Shown: positions 17,784 through 29,250 of the stretch, one piece after another
Position numbering within the stretch: the stretch's first letter is position 1
Layout: the number at the start of each line of letters is the position of its first letter
Assembly (NCBI RefSeq): GCF_000406105.1
Contig: NZ_CM001974.1
Location: forward strand, 3,114,881 to 3,163,955
Source of the DNA: Dickeya chrysanthemi NCPPB 402
Lineage (GTDB): Bacteria; Pseudomonadota; Gammaproteobacteria; Enterobacterales; Enterobacteriaceae
Direction of reading: 5' to 3'
Length of the DNA stretch: 49,075 nucleotides
Notes under the pieces: model-generated
The model's input: the letters and a program-made list of their open reading frames with translations, nothing else
What the model was told of the DNA's origin: nothing
Database searches by the model: none
Program-made: the position numbers and the translations under genes

Positions 17784-17922
17784 TAGAAAATATATTTTTC
17801 AACGAACGCACCGATGACTTTTTCACACAATTCAATCGAGCGTGAGAAACAGATTGTTTTCCGGGCCAGACGTTTAATGCGAGTCCTCAGTGTCAGGTTG
17901 TTACGCTCAATACGTTGAGTGA
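17766..17922 (-). mobile_element. IS1-family remnant (3' end of insB)
   Basis: The end ggtaatgccttcaatta resembles the IS1 right repeat (ggtaatgactccaactta). Reading on the minus strand toward it, the frame encodes the InsB tail: TQRIERNNLTLRTRIKRLAR, then CFSRSIELCEKVIGAFVEKY, stopping with TAA at 17782-17780. The rest of insB, insA and the left end are missing. Confidence 0.85.
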
Positions 17923-18232
17923 AGATTGATCAAAAACTACCGCGCAGTATACCTTGACCACGGCGCCCTACCATCCGATAAAACTGAAACCGCCCGATGG
18001 AAAGCCGTGCCATTGATCATTAATCGATACAGTTAATGTGGTTAATACGGGATAGATGAGTACTGTAATGTCGTTGATTGCCCACATTTCGCGGCAAAAT
18101 CGGCTATAGACCGCTGGGTGCGGCCGGCCCATCCAGACACAGAACATCACGCCGTATTGCCGGGGCTTTTCTGTTGTCGCTCAGGGCCACCGCCCCACAG
18201 CGTGTGTGGGGAAATGTCTAATTTATTGCGCG
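17923..18232. other. Gene-poor junction between IS1 remnant and AraC gene
   Basis: No convincing gene. A minus-strand frame of 60 codons (17968-18150) ends in HGFPSGGFSFIGW but has no recognisable family or ribosome site. The sequence is moderately GC-rich and may be a decayed gene tail. Confidence 0.4.
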
Positions 18233-19135
18233 TTATGCCGAATATTGCCGGTCAAACGGCGCATAGTACTCCACTTCAAAATATCCGGTATCTATTTTGC
18301 CGTCGGCATTTTTCCGGCAGCGGATAACCTCAAGCTCGCCACCACTGACGCGGGTATACGCCTGGCCGGGCAAAATATGGTGGTAGATGGCTTTCAGAAA
18401 CGACTGATATTCCTGCGCATCCCCCGAGAAACTAAAGTGCAGATAACTGCCGACCTGCGCCGCTGTCGGGCTATCCACCGAGGTTTCTTGCTGCTGCGAC
18501 GGCTCAACGGCGCTCATATGGTACGCCAACCGGACATGGCGGTTAACCCGATTGGCATCCGGCAGCACAGTCCAAAACGCATAAATCACCACATCGTCAT
18601 CATATTGATGACTTGCCTGTTCCCACCAACCGACCCGCTGCGAAAGGTCATTAGCGGAAAGAAGATCATCAATATTTTGTGACTGTTCAAAGTGATGCGT
18701 ACTTGTCGGTATCGCCGGTAAATCGACGAGTTCCGGGATCGGCAGCCAATCGGCACCGGTGCCTAATGAGGGCTGCAGGCTGGAGAAATCCCATAATGAC
18801 GCTCTGCGATAGTGGCCGGGCGACATGCCGAAACGCTTTTTGAACGTGCGGGTAAAAGACTGTTGAGAATCAAAACAATAGCGTAACGCCACGTCCTGAA
18901 TGGTTTGATTGGTAAGCTTTAACTCAATCGCCGCTTTGCTCAACCGCCGGTTGCGAATATAGGTTCCCAGTGAGACGCCGGTTTCTTTCTTGAATAACCG
19001 TTGCAAATGCCATTTGCTGTAACCTGATTTCGCGGTGACGTCATTGATCATCAGTGGGCTTTCCAGGTGGTTCTCTATCCACCCGACCAGCTCAGCGGTA
19101 AACCTCACCATCGATGGCATCGTTGATAACATCAT
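18233..19135 (-). CDS. AraC-family regulator, Rob-like, with GyrI-like C-terminal domain
   Basis: Regulator of about 301 residues. The DNA-binding domain comes first, with helix-turn-helix segments MINDVTAKSGYSKWHLQRLF and IQDVALRYCFDSQQSFTRTF, as in MarA, SoxS and Rob. The C-terminal 170 residues form a likely GyrI/Rob-type ligand domain (FEVEYYAPF near the end). Tandem ATGs at 19135 and 19132 follow AAGGAGG by 8 bases; a longer frame from 19189 lacks such a site. It lies 141 bases downstream of the marR gene in the same direction, so the two may share a transcript and a stress or drug-response role. Targets are unknown. Confidence 0.85.
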   Translation of the reverse strand: MMLSTMPSMVRFTAELVGWIENHLESPLMINDVTAKSGYSKWHLQRLFKKETGVSLGTYIRNRRLSKAAIELKLTNQTIQDVALRYCFDSQQSFTRTFKKRFGMSPGHYRRASLWDFSSLQPSLGTGADWLPIPELVDLPAIPTSTHHFEQSQNIDDLLSANDLSQRVGWWEQASHQYDDDVVIYAFWTVLPDANRVNRHVRLAYHMSAVEPSQQQETSVDSPTAAQVGSYLHFSFSGDAQEYQSFLKAIYHHILPGQAYTRVSGGELEVIRCRKNADGKIDTGYFEVEYYAPFDRQYSA

Positions 19136-19276
19136 TGCAAAATCCTCCTTACTGACTACCAGAAACTGACTCATAACCGCCGATGACAAACCGGCATCGG
19201 CATCAATTCATCTATTACCACCGCGACCATCGCAGCAGTCACTACAGCGATATAGCACGATAACCCAGGGCTGGAC

Positions 19277-19732
19277 TCAGTAAGGCAAGTAGCGCGCCAC
19301 CACTTCATCAGGCAGCATCTTGGTCAGCAGATATATCAGTTGTTCCGTTTCCTGAGGCGTCAGGCGAGCGGTCAGTTGCGCAGGAACCCCCCGCAAGCCT
19401 TCCTGTTCGAAATTCCGACAGATCTCCCGCCCCTTTTCCGTCAACGCCAGAATGACCTGCCGTTTATCATCCGGGTGAGGCTGACGCACAATCAGCTCCC
19501 GCTTCACCATCCGCTCAACCATGCGGCTTAGCGCGCCGCCATCCACCATCACGTTCTTGCTCACCTCTACCGGGCTGATCACCCCGTTATAAATGCTGAT
19601 CAAGACCTTGAACTGGGGAGCCGTGATATCAGTGCCGGCGAAATACTCATTAAGCAGATGATCTTTAAACTGATTTGACAGATGGATCAGCAATCCTATC
19701 GAGCAAACTATCTCGTTATTGGTTCTGTTCAT
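19277..19732 (-). CDS. MarR-family transcriptional regulator
   Basis: Winged-helix repressor of 151 residues. Recognition region SPVEVSKNVMVDGGALSRMV and wing RQPHPDDKRQVILALTEKG are typical MarR features. The N-terminus MNRTNNEIVCSIGLLIHLSN forms the dimerisation helix. It lies between a Rob-like regulator and the end of the NikABCDE-like operon, all on the minus strand, with about 190 bases separating it from that operon. MarR proteins usually respond to phenolics, drugs or oxidants; the ligand here is unknown. Confidence 0.88.
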   Translation of the reverse strand: MNRTNNEIVCSIGLLIHLSNQFKDHLLNEYFAGTDITAPQFKVLISIYNGVISPVEVSKNVMVDGGALSRMVERMVKRELIVRQPHPDDKRQVILALTEKGREICRNFEQEGLRGVPAQLTARLTPQETEQLIYLLTKMLPDEVVARYLPY

Positions 19733-19920
19733 GTAATAAAAAACTGACTAGGCATTAATTTATTAAGAAACTAATGCCTGGTCAACGAAATGTCAAGCCG
19801 GACCACCGCCCCATTTACATTTTACTTACAATGGAAACGTCGCAACCCGTCTCCGCGGCGGACTTACATCTGCCGCGCTCGTCATAGCCATGAACAGGGA
19901 AATACCAACAGCAGCAAGGG

Positions 19921-20682
19921 TTAGCGGAAGGTCATGACCGACTGCAACAGCCTTTGGGCGTAGGGGTGGGAAACATTGGGCAAATCGTTCACCGCGCAGG
20001 TTTCAACAATTTCGCCCTCGTAAAAGAACATCACGCGGTGACACAGATATGCCGCCGCCTGAATATCATGCGTAATAAACACGCAGGAGAGGTTAACGCG
20101 TTTTTGCAGGTCAATGAGCAGATCCAAAATCTGTACCTGTGAGGAGACATCCAGCGCACTGATGGCTTCATCCAACACCAGCAGTTGCGGATTCGTCGCC
20201 ACCGCGCGGCACAGACAGACACGCTGAATCTGGCCGCCGGACAACTCATGAATATGGCGATCGCCTAATGTCGGCGCCAGTCCGGCCAGCGCGCATAAGT
20301 CGGCGATTCGGCGATCCCGGTCACCCCGCCGGACGATACCCTGCAATATCAACGGCTCAGACAACGCCTGATTCACCGTCATCAGCGGGTTAATCGACGA
20401 GGTGTAATCCTGAAACACGGCGCTGATACGCTGTTTCCTGTTTTGGGGAGCCGAAACCGACTCGCCCGCTAATAACAGGCTTCCCCGATCCGGCAGTTCC
20501 AGCCCGCAAATCAGGCGCGCCAGCGTACTTTTTCCGCTGCCGCTTTCACCGACGATCCCCAGACATTCGCCGTGATCAAGCGAGAACGAAACCGACTTGA
20601 TGATCGCACGCTTTCTTTTCAGGAAAGCCAGGCGCTGCGTTTCCGGGTAGTTTTTTTCAACCTGCCGCACATCCAGCAACAT
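19921..20682 (-). CDS. NikE-like ABC transporter ATP-binding protein
   Basis: Cytoplasmic ATPase of 253 residues, Dpp/Opp/Nik class. Walker A GESGSGKST, Q-loop AVFQDYTSSINP, signature ELSGGQIQRVCLCRAV and Walker B LLVLDEAISALD are all present. DEA in place of DEP in Walker B and the LCRA segment mirror NikE. It is the last gene of a five-gene importer, 3 bases after the NikD-like gene. It probably pairs with that protein to drive import of nickel or a metal-chelate or small peptide. Confidence 0.87.
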   Translation of the reverse strand: MLLDVRQVEKNYPETQRLAFLKRKRAIIKSVSFSLDHGECLGIVGESGSGKSTLARLICGLELPDRGSLLLAGESVSAPQNRKQRISAVFQDYTSSINPLMTVNQALSEPLILQGIVRRGDRDRRIADLCALAGLAPTLGDRHIHELSGGQIQRVCLCRAVATNPQLLVLDEAISALDVSSQVQILDLLIDLQKRVNLSCVFITHDIQAAAYLCHRVMFFYEGEIVETCAVNDLPNVSHPYAQRLLQSVMTFR

Positions 20683-20685
20683 GCG

Positions 20686-21498
20686 TTATATTCCCATAAT
20701 CCGGTGGAACGCCGCGCTCAAACGCCTGCGGGTATCAATCAGGTGGCGGGTATAATCCTGTTCGGGATGGGTAAATACCCGTTCCGTGCATCCCTGTTCG
20801 ACAACCCGACCGTCTTTCATCACGACCACCTGTTGCGCCAGCGCGCCGACCAACGCCAGATCGTGAGAGACGAACACCATGGCGCTGTCATGCTGTTTTT
20901 GCAGTTCGATAAACTGCTGCACGATGTCGTATTGCGTCATGCCGTCGAGCGAGGCGGTTGGTTCATCTGCGATGATTAACGCCGGTTGCGATACCAATGC
21001 GATGGCAATCATCACCCGTTGCAGCATCCCGCCGGATAGCTGGTGAGGATAGGCCGCCAATACGGCCGTGGCATCCCGCAAACCGACGCGCGCCAGTTGC
21101 GCCAACGCGCAGGCCCGGCGCTGCGCGCGGGTTAACGCTCCATGCCGCCGGAGCGATTCATCAAAATGGTTGCCGATCGTATACAGCGGATCAAATGCGC
21201 CGGGCGCGTCCTGCATGATCAACACCATCTGCCGACCACGAATCGCCCGCCACGTCTGGGAAGAAAGGCACCGTAAGTCGTTGCCGTTGAACATCATCTC
21301 GCCGCTTACCTGCAACCAGGGCGGCAGCAAGCCAAGCAGGCTCTTGCACAGCAACGTTTTCCCGCTGCCGCTCTCCCCTACGATGGCCGTACAGCACCCG
21401 GCATGAAGCCTCAGCGTCACGCCCTCAAGCAGCCGGCCCCCTGTGCGCTTGTCGGTGATCGCCAACCGGTTAACATCGAGCAAGATCGGCGGCGTCAT
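20686..21498 (-). CDS. NikD-like ABC transporter ATP-binding protein
   Basis: Partner ATPase of 270 residues. It contains Walker A GESGSGKTLL, Q-loop LIMQDAPGAFDPL, signature PHQLSGGMLQRVMIAIAL and Walker B LIIADEPTASLD. The MLQRVMIA segment is the NikD form of the signature. Its ATG overlaps the permease stop by 4 bases, and the NikE-like gene follows after 3 bases. It lacks the long C-terminal Opp/Dpp extension, in line with Nik-type ATPases. Confidence 0.87.
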   Translation of the reverse strand: MTPPILLDVNRLAITDKRTGGRLLEGVTLRLHAGCCTAIVGESGSGKTLLCKSLLGLLPPWLQVSGEMMFNGNDLRCLSSQTWRAIRGRQMVLIMQDAPGAFDPLYTIGNHFDESLRRHGALTRAQRRACALAQLARVGLRDATAVLAAYPHQLSGGMLQRVMIAIALVSQPALIIADEPTASLDGMTQYDIVQQFIELQKQHDSAMVFVSHDLALVGALAQQVVVMKDGRVVEQGCTERVFTHPEQDYTRHLIDTRRRLSAAFHRIMGI

Positions 21499-22352
21499 GA
21501 TGGTGATGTCCGATTATCGGTATAGGTGGCCGGCTCCAACGCATCATGCAAAAAATCCCCCACCACATGACAGGCGGCGACCACCACGGCGATAGCCAGA
21601 CCGGCAGGCAGCATCTGCGTGGGGTGCGTCAACATGACGTTTTTCGCCTCGCTGAGCATATTTCCCCATTCCGGCAACGGCGGCTGGGCACCCAGCCCCA
21701 AAAAAGAGAGCGCTGAAATCATCAGTATCACACTGCCAATATCCGCAGACGCCAAAATCACCATATCGGCGGCGGCGGCCGGCACCAAATGTCGACGCAT
21801 CACGTAGGCCGGCGGCGCCGCGATGATCCGCACATAGTTGACATAATTTCTGCTGCTGTGCCTGAGCGTTATCCCGCGAGTCATGCGCGCATACCAGGCC
21901 CACTTCGCCAACACCACCGCCAGCAGAATCGTCGGCATCCCCGGCCCGATGGCACCGACGATGGCAAACACCATCACTTCGCCGGGAAAAGACAGCATCG
22001 CGTCGCAGACGCGCATTAAGCAGCTATCGATCCGGCCCTGGCAATAACCGGCAATCATCCCAATGACGGCGCCCGTCAGCACGGTCATCACCATAGCGGC
22101 GACGCTGTAAAATACCGTTGTTCTTACGCCGAACACCAGCCGCGAAAAAACGCACCGCCCCAGATTATCCGTACCGAGCGGATACAGCAGGCTAATGCCC
22201 TGATACTTATGCCTTATCGACGTCAGGGTCGGGTCGTGCGGCGCAATATAGGGAGCGAACACCCCGGCCAGACACACCGCCAGCAGCAGCAGGACGCATA
22301 ACAACGCCAGCCGATCCTGCCTTATCTTCTTTCCGATACCCGGCTGCCTCAT
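21495..22352 (-). CDS. NikC-like ABC transporter permease
   Basis: Inner-membrane permease of 285 residues with about six membrane spans and the DppC/NikC EAA-type loop (RIIAAPPAYVMRRHLVPAA, then SALSFLGLGAQPPLPEWGNM). The N-terminal periplasmic PLGTDNLGRCVFSRLVFG block is universal in this family. It overlaps the preceding permease and the following ATPase by 4 bases each, showing tight coupling. Fit to NikC is good, but dipeptide or opine transporters have the same fold. Confidence 0.87.
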   Translation of the reverse strand: MRQPGIGKKIRQDRLALLCVLLLLAVCLAGVFAPYIAPHDPTLTSIRHKYQGISLLYPLGTDNLGRCVFSRLVFGVRTTVFYSVAAMVMTVLTGAVIGMIAGYCQGRIDSCLMRVCDAMLSFPGEVMVFAIVGAIGPGMPTILLAVVLAKWAWYARMTRGITLRHSSRNYVNYVRIIAAPPAYVMRRHLVPAAAADMVILASADIGSVILMISALSFLGLGAQPPLPEWGNMLSEAKNVMLTHPTQMLPAGLAIAVVVAACHVVGDFLHDALEPATYTDNRTSPS

Positions 22353-23284
22353 TCCCGCGCGCCTCTTATTCGTGGGTCAAGTTTGCGCTGTAATAGATCG
22401 GTCAACAGATTGCCGCCCAGAAACAACAGCGCCATCAGCAGCATGTAAGCCTGAATCATCGGATAATCGCGGTTAAAAATAGCGGACAGACACAACCGGC
22501 CAACGCCGGGCCAGGCAAAAATATTTTCGATCACCACCGTACCGGCAATCAGTTTGGGAATACTCATGCCGATCGCCACCAGCGACGCATGCAGAGAGTT
22601 CACCAGCACATGCTTGATGACAATGACCGGCTCCGGTAGCCCCCGCGCTCTGGCGTACAACACGTAATTTTGCCGCAGATTGCCGAGCATACTGCCCCGA
22701 ATCAGGCGAATATAGGTGCCGATGTACCCCATCGCCAGCGTACATGACGGCAAAATCACGGCATGCGCGTCTTGCATGCCACCGACCGGCAGCAGGTCGA
22801 GCCTGACCGCCAGCCCCCACATCAACAGCAGGCCAAGCCAATAGTTAGGGATAGCGATCGTTAAAAACACCAGGCTGCGTACGGCTTTATCGAACAGGGT
22901 GTTTTCGGTTACCGCACAGAGCACGCCCAGCGTCAGCGATATCGTCACAATCAGCGCCAGCGACGTCGCCGCCAGATACAACGTGGCGGGCATCGCCTGC
23001 CTGAACTCGAGCCACACCGCATTTCCGGTGATAAACGACGTGCCGAAATCAAGATGCAGCACCCGCCAGAGCCACTGCCAGTAACGCAGGAAAAACGGTT
23101 GATCCAGCCCCAGCTCGCGTCGCATCAGCTGTATGGCTTCGTCGGTCGGTACAATCTCATTCACCCGTAACGCCACTTCAGCCGGGTCCGACGGCACCCA
23201 ATTCAGCAACGAAAACGCCAGAAACGATATCAGAACGGCCAGCGGCGCCGTCATACCTACTCGTTTGATGAAATAAACGCGCAT
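22349..23284 (-). CDS. NikB-like ABC transporter permease
   Basis: Permease of about 311 residues with six spans. MRVYFIKRVGMTAPLAVLIS aligns with the NikB start, and the end GTVVIENIFAWPGVGRLCLS plus FNRDYPMIQ is nearly NikB itself. The start at 23284 is preferred because its length and N-terminus match NikB. An open frame extends upstream to a TTG at 23353 overlapping the binding-protein stop, with an ATG at 23344 as another option. It would form the channel with the NikC-like protein. Confidence 0.85.
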   Translation of the reverse strand: MRVYFIKRVGMTAPLAVLISFLAFSLLNWVPSDPAEVALRVNEIVPTDEAIQLMRRELGLDQPFFLRYWQWLWRVLHLDFGTSFITGNAVWLEFRQAMPATLYLAATSLALIVTISLTLGVLCAVTENTLFDKAVRSLVFLTIAIPNYWLGLLLMWGLAVRLDLLPVGGMQDAHAVILPSCTLAMGYIGTYIRLIRGSMLGNLRQNYVLYARARGLPEPVIVIKHVLVNSLHASLVAIGMSIPKLIAGTVVIENIFAWPGVGRLCLSAIFNRDYPMIQAYMLLMALLFLGGNLLTDLLQRKLDPRIRGARE

Positions 23285-23349
23285 TCGCTGCTGTTTCCTC
23301 TGCTGGCCCACCACCGCCGACTCCCGACGCACCATCAGGAGCATTACAC

Positions 23350-24924
23350 TCAAAAATGCATGTTCTCAAAGGGAATTTCATACTGTGAGACGTTAAACGC
23401 CACCCCTTTCAGCACCGGCGCATAAATCGCTTTCGTCCTTGAATAGGTCAACGGGATATACACCGCTTCATCGGCCAACAACGTAAACAACTGCGTGTAG
23501 CGCGTCTGGCGCTGTTTCTCATCCGGCGTCAGCAATATTTCGCCGATCAGCGTGTCGATCTCCGCTTTGCGGTGTAACCCCGTCTGGGCCTGATAATCCG
23601 CATGAGCGGGAATACGGAACGACGAAATATACGACGCCGGATCATACGGCGTGCCCCATGACAACGAATATTGCAGGTCAAAATCGCCCGATTTTTGACG
23701 ATCCAAAAACGCCTGTTTTTCTTCTCCCAGGATAGTCAACTGCACGCCGACCTTTTTCAGGTCATCCTGAATCAGCTCGGCAATTTCCCGTTCCGCCGCA
23801 TTATTGCGGTTATAAGACAGCATCAGCACCAGCGCCTTGCCGTCCTTTTCCCGCACCGTTTTTCCCGCCGCCAGATGCCAGCCGGCCGCCTCCAGCAACA
23901 CCCCGGCCCGTTGCGGGTCAAACCGGTAAACCGGCAAATCGATATCGCAATACGGCACACGGCGCGACATCAGCGTATCAGCGACGCTTTCGGTGTTGCC
24001 CATCACCCCGGTGGCGATGGCGGCTTTATCAATCGCGTATTGCAGCGCCTGCCGCACCGCTTTATCTGCGGTGACAGGACGACCGCTATTCAACACCAGC
24101 GCGCGCGACGCCACCGGCGGGCTTATCAACGCCCGGTATTTTCCTGAGGCTTCCAGTGCGGCAAAGCTGTCCATATCCAGCATGTCGCCGTCCGCCCCGA
24201 AAATGAGCTGGACGCTTTCTTTTTGCAACGCCAACAGCATCGATTGCCGGTCAGGCATCACCCGCCACATCACGCTGTGAAGACGCGGCCGGGCGCCCCA
24301 GTAATCAGGGTTAACGACAAACCGCGCATACTGATTGGGTTTATGCTCCGCCAGTATCCATGGGCCGGTGCCGACATACCCGGTAATGCCGTCTTTGGTT
24401 TTTCCGCCGATAAATGCTTTCGGCGACAGCAAACGGAAGGGCCGGGTCAACCCCAGTTCGATTAAGGTCGGGTAATAGGGGTTTTTCAGCGTAATCTGGA
24501 CGCGGTAACGGTCCAGCGCGGTGACATTATCGATCTGCTTTACCAGTTCAAGCCAGGCATGGCGCGGATAATTATCCAACACCGCGTCCATGTTCTGTTT
24601 AACCGCCGCCGCCGTCAGCGGCTCGCCATCGCTAAACCGGACATCATGACGTAACGAAAAAATATACTGTTTGCCGTCAGGCGATATCGTCCAGCTTTCC
24701 GCCAGCCAGGGTTTCACACCGTCAGGGGTATTGATGACCAGCGATTCAAACACCATATTCTGGGCGGCCATTTCACCGGAATAAAGATGGGGATTAATAT
24801 CCCGAATATCTTTGGTGCTGGCGTAAACCAATTGATTGTCATGCATATCGGCCGATACCGACAATGCGCCGAACAGCAGACACAGCACCAGTGCCGCCAG
24901 CGAGAAGGGATGAATGCTCATCAT
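23350..24924 (-). CDS. NikA-like periplasmic binding protein
   Basis: SBP family 5 protein of 524 residues from the chosen start, the same length as E. coli NikA. A signal peptide (FSLAALVLCLLFGALSVSA) is followed by INPHLYSGEMAAQNMVFESL, then PRHAWLELVKQI, VGTGPWILAEHKPNQY and SLSWGTPYDPASYISSFR, all close to NikA. The start at 24924 (tandem ATGs) is chosen over 25023 because the upstream part encodes dispersed-repeat sequence. It probably binds nickel in complex with a small chelator, as NikA does; oligopeptide binding is the alternative. It lies downstream of a methyltransferase gene. Confidence 0.87.
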   Translation of the reverse strand: MMSIHPFSLAALVLCLLFGALSVSADMHDNQLVYASTKDIRDINPHLYSGEMAAQNMVFESLVINTPDGVKPWLAESWTISPDGKQYIFSLRHDVRFSDGEPLTAAAVKQNMDAVLDNYPRHAWLELVKQIDNVTALDRYRVQITLKNPYYPTLIELGLTRPFRLLSPKAFIGGKTKDGITGYVGTGPWILAEHKPNQYARFVVNPDYWGARPRLHSVMWRVMPDRQSMLLALQKESVQLIFGADGDMLDMDSFAALEASGKYRALISPPVASRALVLNSGRPVTADKAVRQALQYAIDKAAIATGVMGNTESVADTLMSRRVPYCDIDLPVYRFDPQRAGVLLEAAGWHLAAGKTVREKDGKALVLMLSYNRNNAAEREIAELIQDDLKKVGVQLTILGEEKQAFLDRQKSGDFDLQYSLSWGTPYDPASYISSFRIPAHADYQAQTGLHRKAEIDTLIGEILLTPDEKQRQTRYTQLFTLLADEAVYIPLTYSRTKAIYAPVLKGVAFNVSQYEIPFENMHF

Positions 24925-24966
24925 CTTGCTTACCCTGAAAAATAAAAAAGAAACGCCAACGCATCT

Positions 24967-25092
24967 ATACCCGTCATACTTCAAGTTGCAGGTGCGTTGG
25001 CTGCGTTCGTTCACCCGAATCACTTACCTGAGTAAGCTCATCGGGATTCTCTCTCTTGCCGCCTTCCTGCAACTCGAATTATTTTGGGTATA
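24967..25092 (+). repeat. Dispersed palindromic repeat, full copy
   Basis: About 126 bases starting atacccgtcatacttcaagt, with a central pair of inverted arms (cttacctgagtaag) and ending cgaattattttgggtat. It closely matches 38541-38667 and, inverted and interrupted, 29-161. The two ends are not simple inverted repeats, but the core can fold into a long hairpin. It lies between the methyltransferase and NikA-like genes, where it could cause differential expression. Confidence 0.88.
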
Positions 25093-25095
25093 TAA

Positions 25096-25112
25096 CGTGA
25101 AGTATGACGGGG
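25096..25112 (-). repeat. Inverted end fragment of the same repeat
   Basis: Immediately after the full copy, cgtgaagtatgacgggg is the reverse complement of the repeat's opening (ccccgtcatacttcacg). This suggests a second, mostly deleted copy in opposite orientation, or a recombination scar. It lies 8 bases from the methyltransferase stop. Confidence 0.6.
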
Positions 25113-25120
25113 ACACCCGT

Positions 25121-25918
25121 TTATTTTTCCGCAACAACCATAAACATCGGCGTAGAGGCGTAATTAATTTTCTCTTCGTTATCCCATACGTTTTCAGCAA
25201 TATTTTCATCGATAACGACTTGATGAAAACCACAGGACAGCAGAGCGCGTCGATCCCACGCCGGGCGTATTTCCCGGCTTAACGGCAGCGCTCTGGCGAT
25301 ATTTTCCATCGCTACCGTATCCGTATTGGCGTAATGATCATTCATCTTCAGACGGCGGGCATTTTGTCTATCACGCAAATAGCCCTCTCGCGCCGCAGCA
25401 TTAAAAAGGTGCGCGTACCAATTGGCGTCAAAATTAATTAACCGACCGCCCGGCGCTAATACCCGGTGCCACTCCTGATAGGCTGACAGCGGTTGTTTCA
25501 GGTTCCAGGTGACATTACGGGTCACCAGCAAATCGAAATGGTTATCGGGAAACGGCAAGGCATGTACGTCGGTAGCCACGAATGCAATCTCGACATCGTA
25601 ATAATCTGCATTACTTCTGGCCTGCGCCAGCATGGCCGGCGTCACATCCACGCCAGTTACACGGTGCCCCGCCAGCGCCAGCGTCACGGCGAAAAAACCC
25701 GGCCCGGTGCCGACATCCAATATATTCAACAGCGGTTTTTTCGGGGCGTGGCGTAAAATAATCTCCTGCCATAAGCGACGCTTGCCGCCGGCTAATTCGG
25801 CGACGTTAACCTCGTTATACCCTTCCGCCCGGTTATTCCAGTAATGTTTTACCTCATTCAGTAAACCATCCTGCGTTATATCGTCCATGACCGCATCATT
25901 CATTATTAATTGTGTCAC
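25121..25918 (-). CDS. Class I SAM-dependent methyltransferase beside NikA-like importer
   Basis: UbiE/Methyltransf_11-type enzyme of 265 residues. Motif I is ILDVGTGPGFFAVTLALAGH near residue 65, followed by VTGVDVTPAMLAQAR and the post-I/II region ALPFPDNHFDLLVTRNVTWN. It appears cytosolic and soluble. It is transcribed toward the NikABCDE-like genes and separated from them only by the dispersed repeat. A job in making or modifying the imported metal chelator is plausible but unproven; methylation of another small molecule is equally possible. Its substrate cannot be read from the sequence. Confidence 0.8.
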   Translation of the reverse strand: MTQLIMNDAVMDDITQDGLLNEVKHYWNNRAEGYNEVNVAELAGGKRRLWQEIILRHAPKKPLLNILDVGTGPGFFAVTLALAGHRVTGVDVTPAMLAQARSNADYYDVEIAFVATDVHALPFPDNHFDLLVTRNVTWNLKQPLSAYQEWHRVLAPGGRLINFDANWYAHLFNAAAREGYLRDRQNARRLKMNDHYANTDTVAMENIARALPLSREIRPAWDRRALLSCGFHQVVIDENIAENVWDNEEKINYASTPMFMVVAEK

Positions 25919-28685
<2,767 letters not shown>

Positions 28686-28703
28686 TCATTATCATTGCTC
28701 CGC

Positions 28704-28723
28704 CCCGGCGTTTTCGCGCCGGG
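28704..28723 (+). terminator. Hairpin downstream of katG
   Basis: The 7-bp stem cccggcg (28704-28710) and cgccggg (28717-28723) lies about 20 bases after the katG stop, with a TTTTCG loop. There is no U-tract afterwards, so it may act as a stability hairpin or a weak terminator. Confidence 0.5.
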
Positions 28724-28763
28724 CGCACCCGATAACATCCCCTGCTCTGCGTGGCGGCCATGT

Positions 28764-28868
28764 CGCCACGCTACTGTTTTCCACGCTACTGTCCACCTTG
28801 CTACTATCTTCCACGCTACTACCTGCCACACTACTGTCTGCCACGCTACTGTCTGCCACGCTACGACC
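28764..28868. repeat. Seven-unit 15-bp tandem repeat
   Basis: Seven degenerate 15-base units of the type tgccacgctactgtc follow one another, the last three most alike. All six frames cross it with repeated peptides (for example VAWQT on the minus strand), but no gene context or ribosome site supports coding. It is a minisatellite-like array that may vary in copy number between strains. Confidence 0.85.
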
Positions 28869-29250
28869 TGCATCACCCGCGCTTAGAGCCTATTGGGATA
28901 GGTGATTAGCCTATCGCTCCCCACAAATGATCCAGACGCGCCAGCGGCTGCCTGATTTTGCGGCACAAATCCAGATATGCTGCGGAATCGCGGGTTCGGC
29001 AGCAAACGCCCCTGTTGGTAAAAATCGGTTGCTCTTAATCAATAACACATTCCGGACGGCACCACCGGCGAGCGTGCGCTGCCGAGCAGGCCATCCCCCG
29101 CCCGCTCGGTGCGATCGGTTACCCATTCTCACCGGCCAATTTCGTCTCATAATCGATAAATATCGTCCTGATTTGATAATAAGCGCCACGACTAAGCGCG
29201 CGATAATCAACCCCGTTATCCACCCACTTTTATCCGTAGCCGATGTTTTT
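28869..29250. other. Intergenic region before yohJ
   Basis: No recognisable gene. A short inverted repeat, gatagg (28897-28902) and cctatc (28910-28915), occurs near its start. An open frame runs through it into yohJ, but the upstream part does not resemble a protein family. The region should contain the yohJK promoter. Confidence 0.5.

Noticed and set aside
28764..28868. CRISPR array
   Set aside because: The units are contiguous 15-mers without spacers, and no cas genes are present.
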